64,000 nucleotides of DNA from Symbiodinium natans. Lineage: Eukaryota; Sar; Dinophyceae; Suessiales; Symbiodiniaceae. Numbering within the stretch: position 1 is the stretch's first letter; every line of letters starts with the position of its first letter. This document shows, piece by piece, positions 1 to 52,800 of the stretch. The notes under the pieces are model-generated. The model saw only the letters and a program-made list of their open reading frames with translations, did no database searches and was not told the origin of the DNA. Position numbers and translations under genes: made by a program. The stretch covers positions 395,001 to 459,000 of the forward strand of contig CAJNDS010002218.1 in NCBI GenBank assembly GCA_905221605.1, given 5' to 3'.

Positions 1-217
1 TCAAGCAACAGGGCGTCGCAGAGATGGTAAGATTCCGTACTGGATAGAAGTAATCACCAAAAGATACTACAGTGAAACGTGGGACCACAACCCTGGTAGA
101 GGAATTTTAGTACCGAATCAAGTATACTCCTTCATATCAAGGGCACTGAGATCTTCCTGTGGGTATTGCGCCAACGCGCGCCTGCAGCACGCGCGCTCGG
201 CAATAGCAAAAAAACCC
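1..217 (+). mobile_element. LINE-type 3' end fragment abutting telomere-like repeats
   Basis: Open from the window edge: GRRRDGKIPYWIEVITKRYY matches the segment [20 protein letters not shown] at 44849-44908. Both copies end in (A/G)(A/G)TAGC plus an A run. Here the seven A's at about 209-215 pass directly into CCCTAAACCCTAAACCC. Confidence 0.6.
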
Positions 218-265
218 TAAACCCTAAACCCTAACCAAACCCCAAACCCTAAACAAATCCCTGAG

Positions 266-39962
<39,697 letters not shown>

Positions 39963-40730
39963 GGGCGTTCGGCCCGAATTGTTGCTGAGGTTCTAGGGTT
40001 CCCCGTAAACCCTAAACCCTAAACCCTAAACCTTAAACCCTAGACCCTAAACCCTAAACCCTAAACCCTAAGCCCTGAACCAGGGTTTGGGCTCAGGGAC
40101 CCCTCTTCCCAGGCCACTTATGTTGCACTCCCCTTGCGCTGTTTTGTCCTCGCGTCAGGGTTTAGTGTGCAGTGTCCAGTGCTTAGTGTTTAGGGTTTCG
40201 GGTTTAGGGTTTAGGGTTTTGGCTTAGGGAAGGACATAACTGAGGCTGTACTTATGGAGTCTCTTTTTTCAGGGGCTTATGGGGCTTGGAGTTTCGGAGC
40301 AGAGCTGAGTGAATGATGTTTCCGGAACATTGCCTAACGTACATGAACCAGAAGCCGAAAACCCAAAACCCTCAGCCCTAAACCCTAAACCCTAAACCCT
40401 AAGCCCTAAGCCCTAAACCCTAAACCCCCAGGCCATCAGGCGGAGGTCTAAATCCCCCCCTAGACCCCAAACCCTAAACTCATCAGCTCATAAGCCCTGG
40501 ACCGTAAAACCCAACCCTAGACCCTTCCACCGGATACAGAAAGTATCCCGCACACGCTAAACCCTAAACCCTAAACCCTAAACCCTAAACCCTAAACCCT
40601 AAACCCTAAACCCTAAACCCTAAACCCTAAACCCTAAACCCTAAACCCTAAGCCCTAAACCCTAGACCCTAAACCCTAAACCCGAAACCCTGAACCCTAA
40701 GCCCTAAACCCGAAACCCTGAACCCTAAAC

Positions 40731-40739
40731 TTGTCCTAG
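40731..40739 (+). promoter_or_regulatory. candidate spliced-leader trans-splice acceptor
   Basis: TTGTCCTAG lies 9 bp before the ATG of the ABCC gene and right after CCCTAAA repeats. Dinoflagellate mRNAs receive a spliced leader at such AG sites. No transcript evidence is available. Confidence 0.35.
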
Positions 40740-40748
40740 CGCTTGGCC

Positions 40749-40829
40749 ATGGAGCGCTGTTGCTGCCTCCGCCCCTGGCGGGCGCGCGAGACCCCTCTGT
40801 TGGGTGCGGAGGAAGCCCCTGAAGAGGAG
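40749..40829 (+). CDS. ABCC exon C1 (start codon)
   Basis: Starts [20 protein letters not shown] and continues into an acidic stretch; the ATG context is GGCCATGG. Three adjacent cysteines could be lipidated (inference). GT donor (GGAG|GTGCGG), phase 0. Confidence 0.7.
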
Positions 40830-43800
40830 GTGCGGCTGTCAGGGAGGGGGGTTCAGGGTTTAGGGTTTAGGGTTTAGGGTTTAGGGTTTAGGGTTTAGGG
40901 CTGGAGTGGGAGTTCCCTGAGTTGCTCAATCGTACCGAACAACTTGTTAAGACCTGCAGTTCAGGGCACCTAAACCCTAAACCCTAAACCCTAAACCTAA
41001 ACCCTAAACCCTAAACCCTAAACCCTAAACCCTAAACCCGAAACCCTAAACCCTAAACCCTAAACCCTAAACCCTAAACTCTAAACCCTAAACCCGAGCC
41101 AAAACTAAGTTCAGACACGAATTCGAGGGGCATGTTCTACGCGAAGTCGTGGGTGTCTGCTCTCTGCAAAGCTCTGGTTTAGGGTTTAGGGTTTAGGGTT
41201 TAGGGTTTAGGGTTTAGGTGTTTCGTAAACCTCTGTTCCATGAAGCAATGCTGCCGCTGTGCGCCCTCTGAAACCCAAAAGCACTCGAACCCCGAATCCT
41301 TAACCCTGATTCGCAAAAACTCGAAACCCCAAATCCCAAACCCTAAACCCAGACCCCCCCAAACCCCAAACCCTAAGCCCTAAATCAAAAATCCCAAGCC
41401 CCAAACCCTAAATTCCAAACCCTAGACCCTAAATCCAAAATCCCAAACCCCAAACCCTAAACCCTAAACCCTCAACCCTAAACCCTAAACCACCAACAAA
41501 CACCGAACACCCTGGCGCAGGCGTCCCCAGAGGACGCCTCCTGGCCCGTGAGCCGGTCAGGATTCCCAGGGGGCTTTAGGGTTTAGGGTTAAGGGTTTCA
41601 AGTTTACGATTAGGGCTCAGGGTTTAGGGGTTTTAGAGGACTTTGGGGGGCTTTAGGGGCTTTGGGGGGGGGGGGGGGGGGGGGGTTAAGGGGCTTTGGG
41701 GGTTTTATAGGGTCTTTAGGGGCTTGAGGGGTCTTAGGGGTTGAGGTTCTTTCAGTTAGGGGCAGGGGTTTTAGGTGAGTGTCTAGGAGTTGAGGGGGTT
41801 TGTAGGGCTTGGGTTTGAGGCAGAAGACGGCAGTAGTCTTGCAGTCGCTCTTATTTACGTTCAACAGAATCATTAGTTAGATTAGTGAAATTGATTTAAC
41901 TAATTTAACTTCTTGAATGAATTGAACTACTTAAACTAATTGCGTTTATTTAATTTAAACACATTATGTAATTTGGTTGCAATAAATTGAATTCATTCAA
42001 CTTGCTGATTAATTGAAGGAATGCAGTTAATTCGAGTAATCAAATTAACAAAAGTAATACGATTAGTTCAACCAATTGCACTAATTCAACTAACTTAAAT
42101 TAATATACTTAAATCAATTAGGGCCCCATATGAAATCCATGACTTCTGCTTAAAGAGAGAAAAATCTGCTAAGGAAAACCAGACACCTTAACACTTCAAG
42201 TCTCACGCCCAGCCTTACGCCCTGCCTCGTAAAGCCGCAGCTGTTCAGTGTACCGGGTTCGGCAGTTGTAGACTGGTCCGTGCGGGCTCCCTGCTCGGAG
42301 TCAGGCAGGTCAGACGACGCGTGTTCTCCTGAGCCTCAACCCTAAACATGCAGCCACAGATTCATCTGGTCAGTGGTCCAAATAATACCCTTAACAAACA
42401 ACGTTGCTGTTGTCGTTGTCAAGCTGAGGGCTTCACTGTAGTTCCTTGACCGCAAAGTGGCCCATCAGCCCAAAGCCAAATGGAGAAGCCAAAACCCCAA
42501 CGCTGCACACGTCTGTCTGTAGCTCATAACTGGCCTCCAGCCTTCAGACTTCTGCGCGCCAGGCTAGAGCATCTGCTGCACTTGCAGAGCCATGCGCGCA
42601 AAGTGAGACGGGGCTCGTTTACATCGCAGACTAGGGTCGTAGTTTCAGCTCTTGTCCGGTCTCGCCGCCGCTGCCAAAACAAGTGTGCGGAGTGATCGAG
42701 AAGGTATGTGGGGGGGACAAGACGGTATGTGGGGGGGTTAAGAAGGTATGTTGGGGGGTTAAGAAGGTATGTTGGGGGGTGAAGAAGGTGTGTGGGGGGG
42801 GGGGGGGTTAACAAAATATGTGGGGGGGTTAAAAAAATATGTCGGGGGTGGGGAAAATATGTGGGGGAAGGGTTAAAAAAATATGCTACCCAATCAATTA
42901 GACAAAGAGAGAAAGAGAGAAAGAGAGAAAGAGAGAAAGAGAGAAAGAGAGAAAGAGAGAAAGCGAGAAAGAGAGAGAAAGAGAGAAAGAGAGAAAGAGA
43001 AAAAGAGAGGAAGAGAGAAAGAGAGAAAGAAAGAAAGCGAGAAAGAGAGAAAGAGAGAAAGAGAGAAAGAGAGAAAGAAAGACAGAGAGAAAGAGAGAAA
43101 GAGCGAAAGAGAGAAAGAGAGAAAGAGAGAAAACGAGAAAGAGAGAAAGAGAGAAGGAGAGAAAGAGAGAAGGAGAGAAGGAGAGAATGAGAGAAAGAGA
43201 GAAAGAGAGAAGGAGAGAAAGAGAGAAAGAGAGAAAGAGAGAAAGAGAGAAGGAGAGAAAGAGAGAAGGAGAGAAAGAGAGAAGGAGAAGGAGAGAAGGA
43301 GAGAAAGAGAGAAGGAGAGAAAGAGAGAAGGAGAGAAAGAGAGAAAGAAAGAAAGAGAGAAAGAGAGAAAGAGAGAAAGAGAGAAAGAGAGCAAGCGAGA
43401 AAGAGAGAAAGAGAGAAAGAGAGAACGAGAGACAGAGAGAAAGAGAGAAAGAGGGAGAGAGAGAGGGATGCTGGAAGAGGAGCGCTTGAATCGCTGAAAA
43501 GAGCATATTTGCAATGAGCCAGAGACTAGAGATAGAAGAGGAGAGAGATAGATAGAGAGAGAGGAGAGGGGGGGAGAGATACAGACAGAGACAGAGACAG
43601 AGACAGAGACAGAGACAGATACAGAGACAGAGACAGAGACAGAGACAGAGACAGAGACAGAGACAGAGACAGAGACAGAGACAGAGACAGAGACAGAGAC
43701 AGAGACAGAGACAGAGACAGAGACAGAGACAGAGACAGAGACCGAGACGAGACAGAGACAGAGACAGAGACAGAGACAGAGACAGAGACAGAGACAGAGA

Positions 43801-46800
43801 CAGAGACAGAGACAGAGACAGAGACAGAGACAGAGACAGAGACAGAGACAGAGACAGAGACAGAGACAGAGAAGTGCAGGATGAGAGCTCGTCTTTGGAA
43901 GAGGCATCTGCGCTCTACACTGCAATTGTAGCCATGGCAAAGGTCGTGCCACTGGTCATGCTTTACTTGCATCTGAGCATCCCAGCCCAGACAGTGAGTG
44001 TGACGTTTTCTCAGCTCTCACCAACCTTCCTCTCCTAGGTGGTTGCCTTCCTCGCGACGGCATGTCTTCTGGTGCCTGTTCGTGGGATGTTCGTGCCAGT
44101 TGGTCTGCTGAAAGATTGCATCGGGCCCATCCCTCCAGAGACCCTGCAGAAACACGAGGATGGTTTCTTCGCCTCTTGGGAGACGCAGGCCCATGACGAA
44201 GATGCCGATGGTGAGCAAGTCGAAGGTCAAGGCCGGATTGTCGGAGTGGCCGGGCTGATCACGAAGGGGAAGTTCAGACTCTTGTACTCCGAGACGGCGT
44301 GAGGAAGACCTCCTCGAACAGGCTTGGCAGTCTACGTTATCTCCTGCAAACGTCGGTGTCCACGGTGGCGGACATTATCTCCCTGATTAGGGACTTGGCG
44401 ATGCCGATCAGGAATAAGGAAAAACGACCATTTGAGACAGCCTTCTACTGTCGTAATGCCATGGCAGAAACCGCTTTCAAGAAGCTCAGATTTGTTCGGA
44501 ATAGCGACTTGGGGCGAGGACGGAAGGTATACATTTTCCAAACCATTTCCTAGCAGTTCTCACTTATGGGTTGGAAGCTTTAACACTTACCACACCCCAC
44601 CTTAAAAGGCTCGACGCAGCATACTACAGTTTTCTAAGACGGGCAATAGGAACAAAAGAATCTTTTTATTCCAGAACGTCGAACATGGACGTATGGCGTC
44701 AGGCAGGGCAACCCATGACGCCATCCCAACACCTCCTCCCAAAACAAAAAGCTTTTCTTGACCCAAATATACCACACCCCAAGAAGTAGCCCGGTTCATA
44801 AGGTGGTCTTTTGTTCCGGGTATAGAGACAGAATCCTTACACAGGGCCGTCGTAGAGGTATGCAATTCCCATACTGGATAGAGGCCGTAACTAAACAACA
44901 TTTCCCCCAGGTCTGGTCTCACCACTCCGCTAGGGTTCAGAAGGCGCATCTTCTTGGACCAAACTTTAAGTGCGTAGAGGTCGCCCAAATCTTGCGGAGT
45001 TGCCCCGAGCTGGCGCCAAAGCGCGATAGAACAGACATGGCGCAGGGCAGTAGCAAAAAAAAAACCTTCTCATATCCATATCAACATCCACATCCGTATT
45101 GCAAACGTAGATGTGTTTTGTAGATATCCATGCACAGCTGTGTGGACATGGTCAGTCGTCTAAACCATGTCCCGGCAAGTCTCTTTCCCCTGATATTTAG
45201 GGTAGCCCTTAACCCTGAAAACCCTAAACCCTAAATGCCAAACGCCGCACACTAACCCTAAACCTTACACCCTATACCCTAAACCGTACTGCCGGGCTTT
45301 TGGAAAGTGGTGGAAACCTATTCACCAGCTCGGTCGCAGTGGCTTACAATGCGTGGAAGACGAAAACAACAAGCAACAGCTTGTGGCAATCCTTTTGCCA
45401 GACCAACACGCGTAAGGGCCGTAAACCTTCAACCCTAAGCCCTAAGCCCTCAGCCCCAAGCCCTCAGCCCTCAGCCCTCAGCCCTCAGCCCTCAGCCCTC
45501 AGCCCTAAACCCTAAACCCTAAACCCTAAACCCTAAACCCTAAACCCTAAACCCTAAACCCTAAACCCTAAACCCTAAACCCTAAACCCTAAACCCTAAA
45601 CCCCAAGCCCTAAGCCCTAAGCCCTAAACCCTAGCCCTAAACCCCACACCCTAAACCCTAAGCCTAAAACCAGGTTGTTGTTCTTCTGGGCCTTCCCGGT
45701 GCTCTGGCGCGGCCCGGAGTGAGATTAGCATGCTTGGGTTCCAGGTTTAAGGTTCAGGGGGTTTAGGGCTTAGGGTTTAGGGGGTTTAGGGTTTGGGTTT
45801 AGGGTTTAGGATGTAGGGTTTAGGGTTTAGGGATCATGTCATCGACCTTGTCTGCAGCTGAGGGTCTGGGCTCTTCTTGCTCTTGGATTCGGGTTTGGGA
45901 CTTATATCTTAAAGTCAACGGATACAGGCTTCAGGCTGCAGGGTTGAGGAAGCCCTCATCCCAATCCCTGAACCCTAAACCCTAAACCCCAAATCCCAAC
46001 CCCAAACCCCAAACCCTAAACCCTAAACCCCAAACCTTAAACCCTAAGCCCTAAACCCTAAACCCCCAAACCCCAAACCCTAAACCCTAAACCCCAAACC
46101 TTAAACCCTAAGCCCTAAACCCCAAACCCCAAACCCTAAACCCCAAACCCCAAACCCTCAGGCGGCTACCGACGTGGACGGACTGACCTGGGTGACCTCC
46201 CGCCTGTCCCGGCTGCAGATCGCTGCTTGGCCTCCTGTGGGGGTTCAGGGATTTGGGGGTTTAGGGTTTAGGGTTTAGGGTTTAGGGTTTAGGGTTTAGG
46301 GTTTAGGGTTTAGGGTTTAGGGTTTAGGGTTTAGGGTTTAGGGTTTAGGTAAATAACCCTAAACCCTAAGCCCTAAACCAACCCTAAATCCTAATACACC
46401 GAAAGCCGTAAACCCTAATACGCCCTAATACACCCGAATAATTACACCGTAATGCACCATCCAATACACCATCGAATGCACCCGAATACACCCTAAACCC
46501 TAATACAACCTAAACCTTTTGGGGGTTTGGGCGTTTTTGTGTATTGTGTATAGAAGTCCAGGGCTCAGTCTTATTGTCATGTCTTTTTTTGGGGGGGTTT
46601 TGGGTTTGGGGTTTAGGGTTTGGGGTTTATTGTTTAGGGTTTTGGGTTGCTCCAGCACCCTATATCTGACACCCCAAACTCTCAAACCCTAGACCACTTC
46701 GAAGAAGATGGCCCTTCGTTTCCTACTCCAGACCCTAAACCCTAAACCTTAAACCCTAAACCCTACACCCTAAACCCAAGCCCCAACCCCTAAACCCTAA

Positions 46801-49800
46801 ACCCTAAACCCTAAACCCTAAACCCTAAACCCTAAACCCTAAACCCTAAACCCTAAACCCTAAACCCTAAACCCTAAACCCTAAACCCTAAACCCTAAAC
46901 CCTAAACCCTAAACCCCAAACTCGAAAGCGTTTCTTTTTGAAGCCAGAGGCCCCTCGGCGCTTGTGGCGGAGGTCTTGAGCAGCCACTTGGGTGCGAAGG
47001 TGCGTTGGCGGCTTCCAGCTCGAGGGAGTTGGGGCTTCTCGGGGGGTGTTGAAGTTTGCCTTTTGTTTGTTAGGGTTTAGGCTTAGGGTTTAGGGTTTAG
47101 GGTTTAGGGTTTTTTTGTTGGGGGGGGGGGGGGGGTTGTGTGTTTTTTGGGGTTTAGGGTTTGGTAGGGCTTGGGGCTTTGTGCGACTGCTTAGAGGCTC
47201 ATTATAAATGGCTTTTGGGGAGGGTGTTTTGGGGACGTCGGCTCCGGTGTTCTGGGGCCGCGTGCGGACCACTGGGGCCATGGAATCCTGTGCCACGGAA
47301 GGATGAATACCCGAAACTAGTCCTCAACCCGAAACCCCACCCAAGACCCCAAAACCTAACAACACAGACCCAAGATTTCCCTCAGAAGCCCATCAAAAGA
47401 CCCCTAAAATTTCCTTTAAAGAAAGCGAAAACACTCAGAAAACACCCAACTTGGCTTCAAGAACCCCTCCTAAATTTCCTTAAAAGAAAGCTCACCCCAA
47501 CAGAATCCCTCGAACCCTGAACCCTAACCCTAAACCCAAAGACCTAAACCCAAAACCCAATTTGCCTTTGAAAGCCCCTGCCCAACAAAATCTCTCAGAC
47601 CAGGCTTTGACCTACCCCAATCCCTAATCCCCAAACCCCAAACCCCAAACCCTAAACCCCAAATCCTAAACCCTCAACCCTCAACCCTCAACCCTAAATC
47701 CCAAACCCCAAAGAGGCCCTCAGACCAGGCTTCGACCTCCCCGTTGAGGGCAGCGGCCCGGGGCGGCCCGGGCTCCCGCCGCTGGTGCGGCGCCTCTTCC
47801 AGGCCCTGATTTCGAAGGGTTTAGGGTTTTGGGTTCAGGGTTGAAGGTTTAGGGTTTTGGGGTTTGGGGTGTAGGTTTTTTTGGTTGTGGGGTTTAGGGT
47901 TTAGGGTGTAGGAAACCCTCAAGCCTTCAGCCCGAAACCCCAACCGCCCTGAGATAGGCTACAAGAGCCTTAAGCGTTGTGTTATCAGAGTCACAAGCAC
48001 CCACAGCCAAATCTCCCAACCTCAACGCCCCCAAAGCTCCGGCAATCCCTGAGCCCCAAACCCTATATAAGCCCTAAGTCCTAAACCCTGGGTTTAGGGT
48101 TTAGGGTTTCGGGCTTAGGGCCTAGAGTTTAGGGTTTAGGCTTAAGGGCAAACCCCCAAATCAGGTGACGTGGCCGGTCTTCTTTCAAGGGAGCGTCTGC
48201 CAGGCGGGTCTGACCTCCCAGCCTCTGAAGCCCTTTATCTTAGGGGTTAGGTAGGGATCGTGTTGTTTCCGAAACTGGGGATACCTTTTTGGGGTCCTTA
48301 TTAAAAAAGGAATCCTATTATTTGGGGGTCTATATTCAGGGCCCCCTGTTTTCGTAAACCCCCCTTAGTTTTGGGGGCTTTCGATTTCTTAGTTCAGGGT
48401 CTATGGGGTGTAGGGTTACAAAGAGGGTCCCTAAGCCCTGAGCCCTAAACCCTAAACCCTAAACCCTAAACCCTAAACCCTAAACCCTAAACCCTACTAT
48501 TTGGGTCGTGGGTTGCAGGATCGCATATTCCCACCCCCCCCTCCTCCCCAAGCTCGCGTCTCTCCGCAGGCGCTCTTGCAGGTCTTCTCGTACCTGCGCC
48601 TGGGTGAAACTGGCGATGTCGGTCTAGGGTTTAGGGTTTAAGGTTGAATTTAGGGTTCAGGGGTTTGTTGCCCTCCAAGCCCCTCAACGCCCAACACCCC
48701 GGAACCCTAAACCAAAAGCCCTCTTCCTTGAACCCGAAACCCTAAACCGGAAGCCCGAAACCCTAAACCGGAAAAAGGAAACCCTGAACCCGAAACCCAA
48801 GCACCAGAAGCCCTAACCTGCGGAACCCAGGCAGCCTATTCTACTCCACGGCCTGCTGCAAAGCCTCAGTTTGCCGGAGGACCCATCTGTCAGATGTTCA
48901 AGGTTGTACCCTTCAGGGTTTAGGGCCTAGGGCTAGGGTTTAGGGTTTAGGGTTTAGGCTTCAGGGTTCAGGGTTCAGGGTTTGGGGGGAAGGGAACACA
49001 AGGGGCAATCCTTTTGGCGCGGTACCCTTTTCCCTGGTCTTCCCTTATACAGTAACCAACCCCAAAGAAGGAGACCTTTATTGTAACATGGTTACTGAGC
49101 TACCAAGTCAAGGCTACGATTTCCCTTTCGGATTGGGTTGAGGGTTTAGGGTTTGGGGTTTAGGGTTTGGGGTTTAGGGTTTGGGGTTTAGGGTTTAGGG
49201 TTTAGGGTTTAGGGTTTAGGGTTTAGGGTTTAGGGTTTAGGGCTTAGGGTTTAGGGTTTAGGATGGCGGCCGAGGGGTTGAAACTTTCGTGGGTGTTAGG
49301 GCTCAGGCCTTAAGGCCTGGGAGCTCCTCTTGCGTGTTCGCCGAAGCCTTGGTGCACTACGCAGGGTAGCCCTAAACCCTAACCCTAAACCCTAAACCCT
49401 AAACCCTAAACCCTAAACCCTAAACCCTAAACCCTAAACCCTAAACCCTAAACCCTAAACCCAAAACCACAAACCCCAAACCCCAAACCCTAAACCCTAA
49501 ACCCTAAACCCTAAACCCTAAACCCGAAACCCGAAACCCTAAACCCCCCCCGCCCGCCCCAGGAGCAAAGGAGAGAACAGCGGCTGCAGGTCGCCCTGCA
49601 CCTTTGGTGCGGAGGGGTTTAGGGTTGAGGCTTTAGGGTTTAGGGTTTGGGGTTTGGGGTTTAGGGTTAAACCCTAGAAAGGGCGGAGGGGTGACCGAAC
49701 TCCCTACCAAGAACCGGGCAACCTATTGCGGAGGCTTTCTTAAGATGGAGTTCCTTTTCGGGTTGCAGGGTTTGAGAAGTTTGGGATGTTTGGGGTTTCG

Positions 49801-52800
49801 GGTTTAGAGGGCAGCTTTTCCCTACCTGATGTCCCCCAAAACCATAAAACCCGGACCGACTGCTTCACATGGCGACCGGTCTCGAACCGAATCTCCTTTC
49901 AGGGCTTCAGAGGTTTCAGGCTTTGGGGGTTTTAGGGGCTTTTTAAGGGCTTTCACAGGCTTCGAAGGGCATTGAAGGGATGTGGGGTTAAGCGCCTGAA
50001 AGGTTGAGGGCTTGAGGGTTTTTAAGGGTTTTGGGGGGTCCCTGAGCCCTAAGCCCTAAGCCCTAAACCCTAAACCCGAAACCCTAAAGCCTAAACCCTA
50101 ACCCTAAACCCGCCTAAGCCCTGAACCCAGGCAGTCTCTGGGTATCGCCGCATCTGTGCCTCTTGGACTGGGTTGAGGGTTTTTAGACCCTAATTCTAAA
50201 CCTCAAACCACAAACCTAAGACCCTAAAACCCTAACCCCTAAACCCCTAAACCCCTAAACCCTAAAACCTAAAACCCTAAACCCTAGACCCTAAACCCTT
50301 AAACCCTAGACCCTAAAGCCCTGCAGCTCCTGAAGGGTTCAGGGTACGGGGTGCTGGTGTAGCACACCGCAGGAAGCCCCCAAAAGCATCTTCGGGATTT
50401 AAGCATCCCAGATCTTTCTGTGGGTTTGGGGGGCTCGAAGCCCTTTATGGGCCCGTTTAGGTTGAGGGGTTTTGGGGCTTTTTGGTTTATAGGTTGTAGG
50501 GTTGGGTTTATGGTGTTCAGGGCGTAGAGTTTTGAGAGTTCAGGGTTTAGGGGTCATAGAGTTCAGTGTTTAGGGCTTCTAGGATTCAGGGTCTAGGGCT
50601 CGGGAGCCCCCCTCAACCCCCCCTCCCCCCCCGACTTGGTGAGGATGGGCATGTGGATCTTCGCCGAATACGCGTGGACCGTCTTCGTGAGAGCGGACCT
50701 GCGCGCGCAGGCGCTGGCGGCTCGCCGTGGGGCGAGCTTTCAGGGTTAAGTTCCGAGAGGGTTAGGGTTTAGGTGTCCAGGACCAGCTTGTTCTAAGTTC
50801 GGTTCCCTTTCGGCAATCCCGCACCCCTTCGTGCGCACTCAACCGTCAAGAAAGCCCGCGCCTGACTCCTAGCTTTCCATGTGCTTCTCCTGCAGTGGCT
50901 GCGCCGAGCGCATCGAGAAGCAATGTCCTACCCTAAACCCGAAACCCTGAACCCTGAACCCTAAACCCTAAACCTTAAACCCTAAACCCTAAACCCTGAA
51001 CCCTGAACCCTGAACCCTGAACCCTAAGCCATCTATCTAGGTAGGCCCTTCTTTCTGCATCCTCGATTTGGGGCTTCTTAGATATTCACTGCGTGGGCAT
51101 GCAGGGAGCGTACACCCCCCCTTCCCCAAAAATGCAAATATATGGTTTAGGGTCTAGGGTCTACGGTTTAGGGTTTAGGGTGCCTAGGATGTTCATTCTC
51201 CTTTTTGTTTGAAGAAGATCTTGTTTGTGTACCCGGCACCCAGTTTTATGTAGGATGAGGCAAGTTCCAAACCTCCTCGAAGCCAGATCCCCAACACCCG
51301 AAACCCGAAACCCGAAACCCGAAACCCTCAACCCTAAACCCTCAACCCTCAACCCTAAACCTTAAACCCGAAACCCTAAACCCTCTTGCCAGGTCCTCCT
51401 CTGCCACCTCACCTACCGCAAGAGCCCCTTGGACACAGCACTTGCCACCTTAAGTCGGATTGAGGGCTGTCAAGATCACCTCGGAGGACCCTCTTTAGGG
51501 TTTAGGGTTTAGGGTTTAGGTTTAGGGTTTAGGGTTTAGGGTTTAGGGTTTAGGGTTTAGGGTTTAGGGTTTAGGGCTACTAGGACCCAGAGTTGGCCCT
51601 TATTTCTTTTTTTAGGGTTGGGGTTCCTGGATAATCCCCTTACAACCAAAAAGGGTACCCTTTTAATTCCTAGGTTACTCCTGGGTCTAGCCCCTACACC
51701 CTGAAAGCCTCAACTAAACCCCTCAACCCCTAAACCTCCAATAACCCAGAACCCGTCAAGCCTAAACCCCTCAACCCCTACCGAAATCCCCAAACCGGTA
51801 AAACCGCCTAAGCCCTAAACCCTAAACCCTAAACCCTAAACCCTAAACCCTAAACCCTAAACCCTAAACCCTAAACCCTAAACCCTAAACCCTAAACCCT
51901 ACTCCCTAAAAACCCCTAAACCCCAAACCCCAAACGGCCCGAGGCCTCCACCTCCGCAAGGACGGCTCCCAGTACACCATTGGCGACCTCCAGAGCTCCG
52001 GGCTGGGTTTAGGGTTTAGGGCTTAGGGTTTAGGGTTTAGGGTTTAGGGTTTAGGGTTTAGGGTCTCCGGTTTAGGGTTTAGGGTTTAGGGTTTAGGGTT
52101 CAGGGTTTAGGGTTTGGGGTTTGGGGTTTAGGGTTTAGCGGTTTTGGGCTTTTTTTGGCGGGGCTTGGGGGGGGGGGGGGGGGGGGGTTCGGGGTTTAGG
52201 TTTGGGGTTTAGGGTTGAGGGTTTTGGTTGAGGGTTAAGGGGCTAAGGGTTAGGGATTTAGGGTGGTTTAGGGTTCAGGGGCTAAGGGTTAAGGATTTGG
52301 GTTTAGGGGTTTAGGGTGTAGAGTTTCGGGGTTTGTCTGGGGATTTGGGTTTAGAGGTCAAGGATGAAGTGCCGGCCAGCTCCAGACATGCCCTGGGGGC
52401 GGCCGAAGCCTGTCGCCTAGGGGGGTTACCCATTCTGTCCCAAATAAAGGGGTGCAATCTGAGCGGTTAAATGCAGCTTTTGAGGTTGGGGCCTGGTAGG
52501 GTTGATGGTTCAGGTGGCTAGGGTTTAGGGGGGCTTCAAGGTTTGAGCCACATGTAACGGCATTCGAATGCCCAACAGCAAAACCTGAACCCTGAGACAC
52601 TTGAGCCCGTTAACCCGGGCTGCACAGCCGAGGAACCACTTCTCGACTGACTGCTCCAAGACGCGCCTTGACTTGAAGGCTTAAAGGGCCTTGAGTTTGG
52701 GCGCATAGGGGGTAGAACCGTATACCCTCAACCCCTAGACCTTACACACTCTCTACCCTTTGGCTATGTGGCTCAACCCTTTAGGGGTTAAGGGGCTTAG

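Noticed and set aside
42894-43952. Long ORFs on both strands (up to 352 codons)
   Set aside because: Products of GAGAGAAA and CAGAGA simple repeats; pure low complexity such as LCLCLC or SFSLSL.
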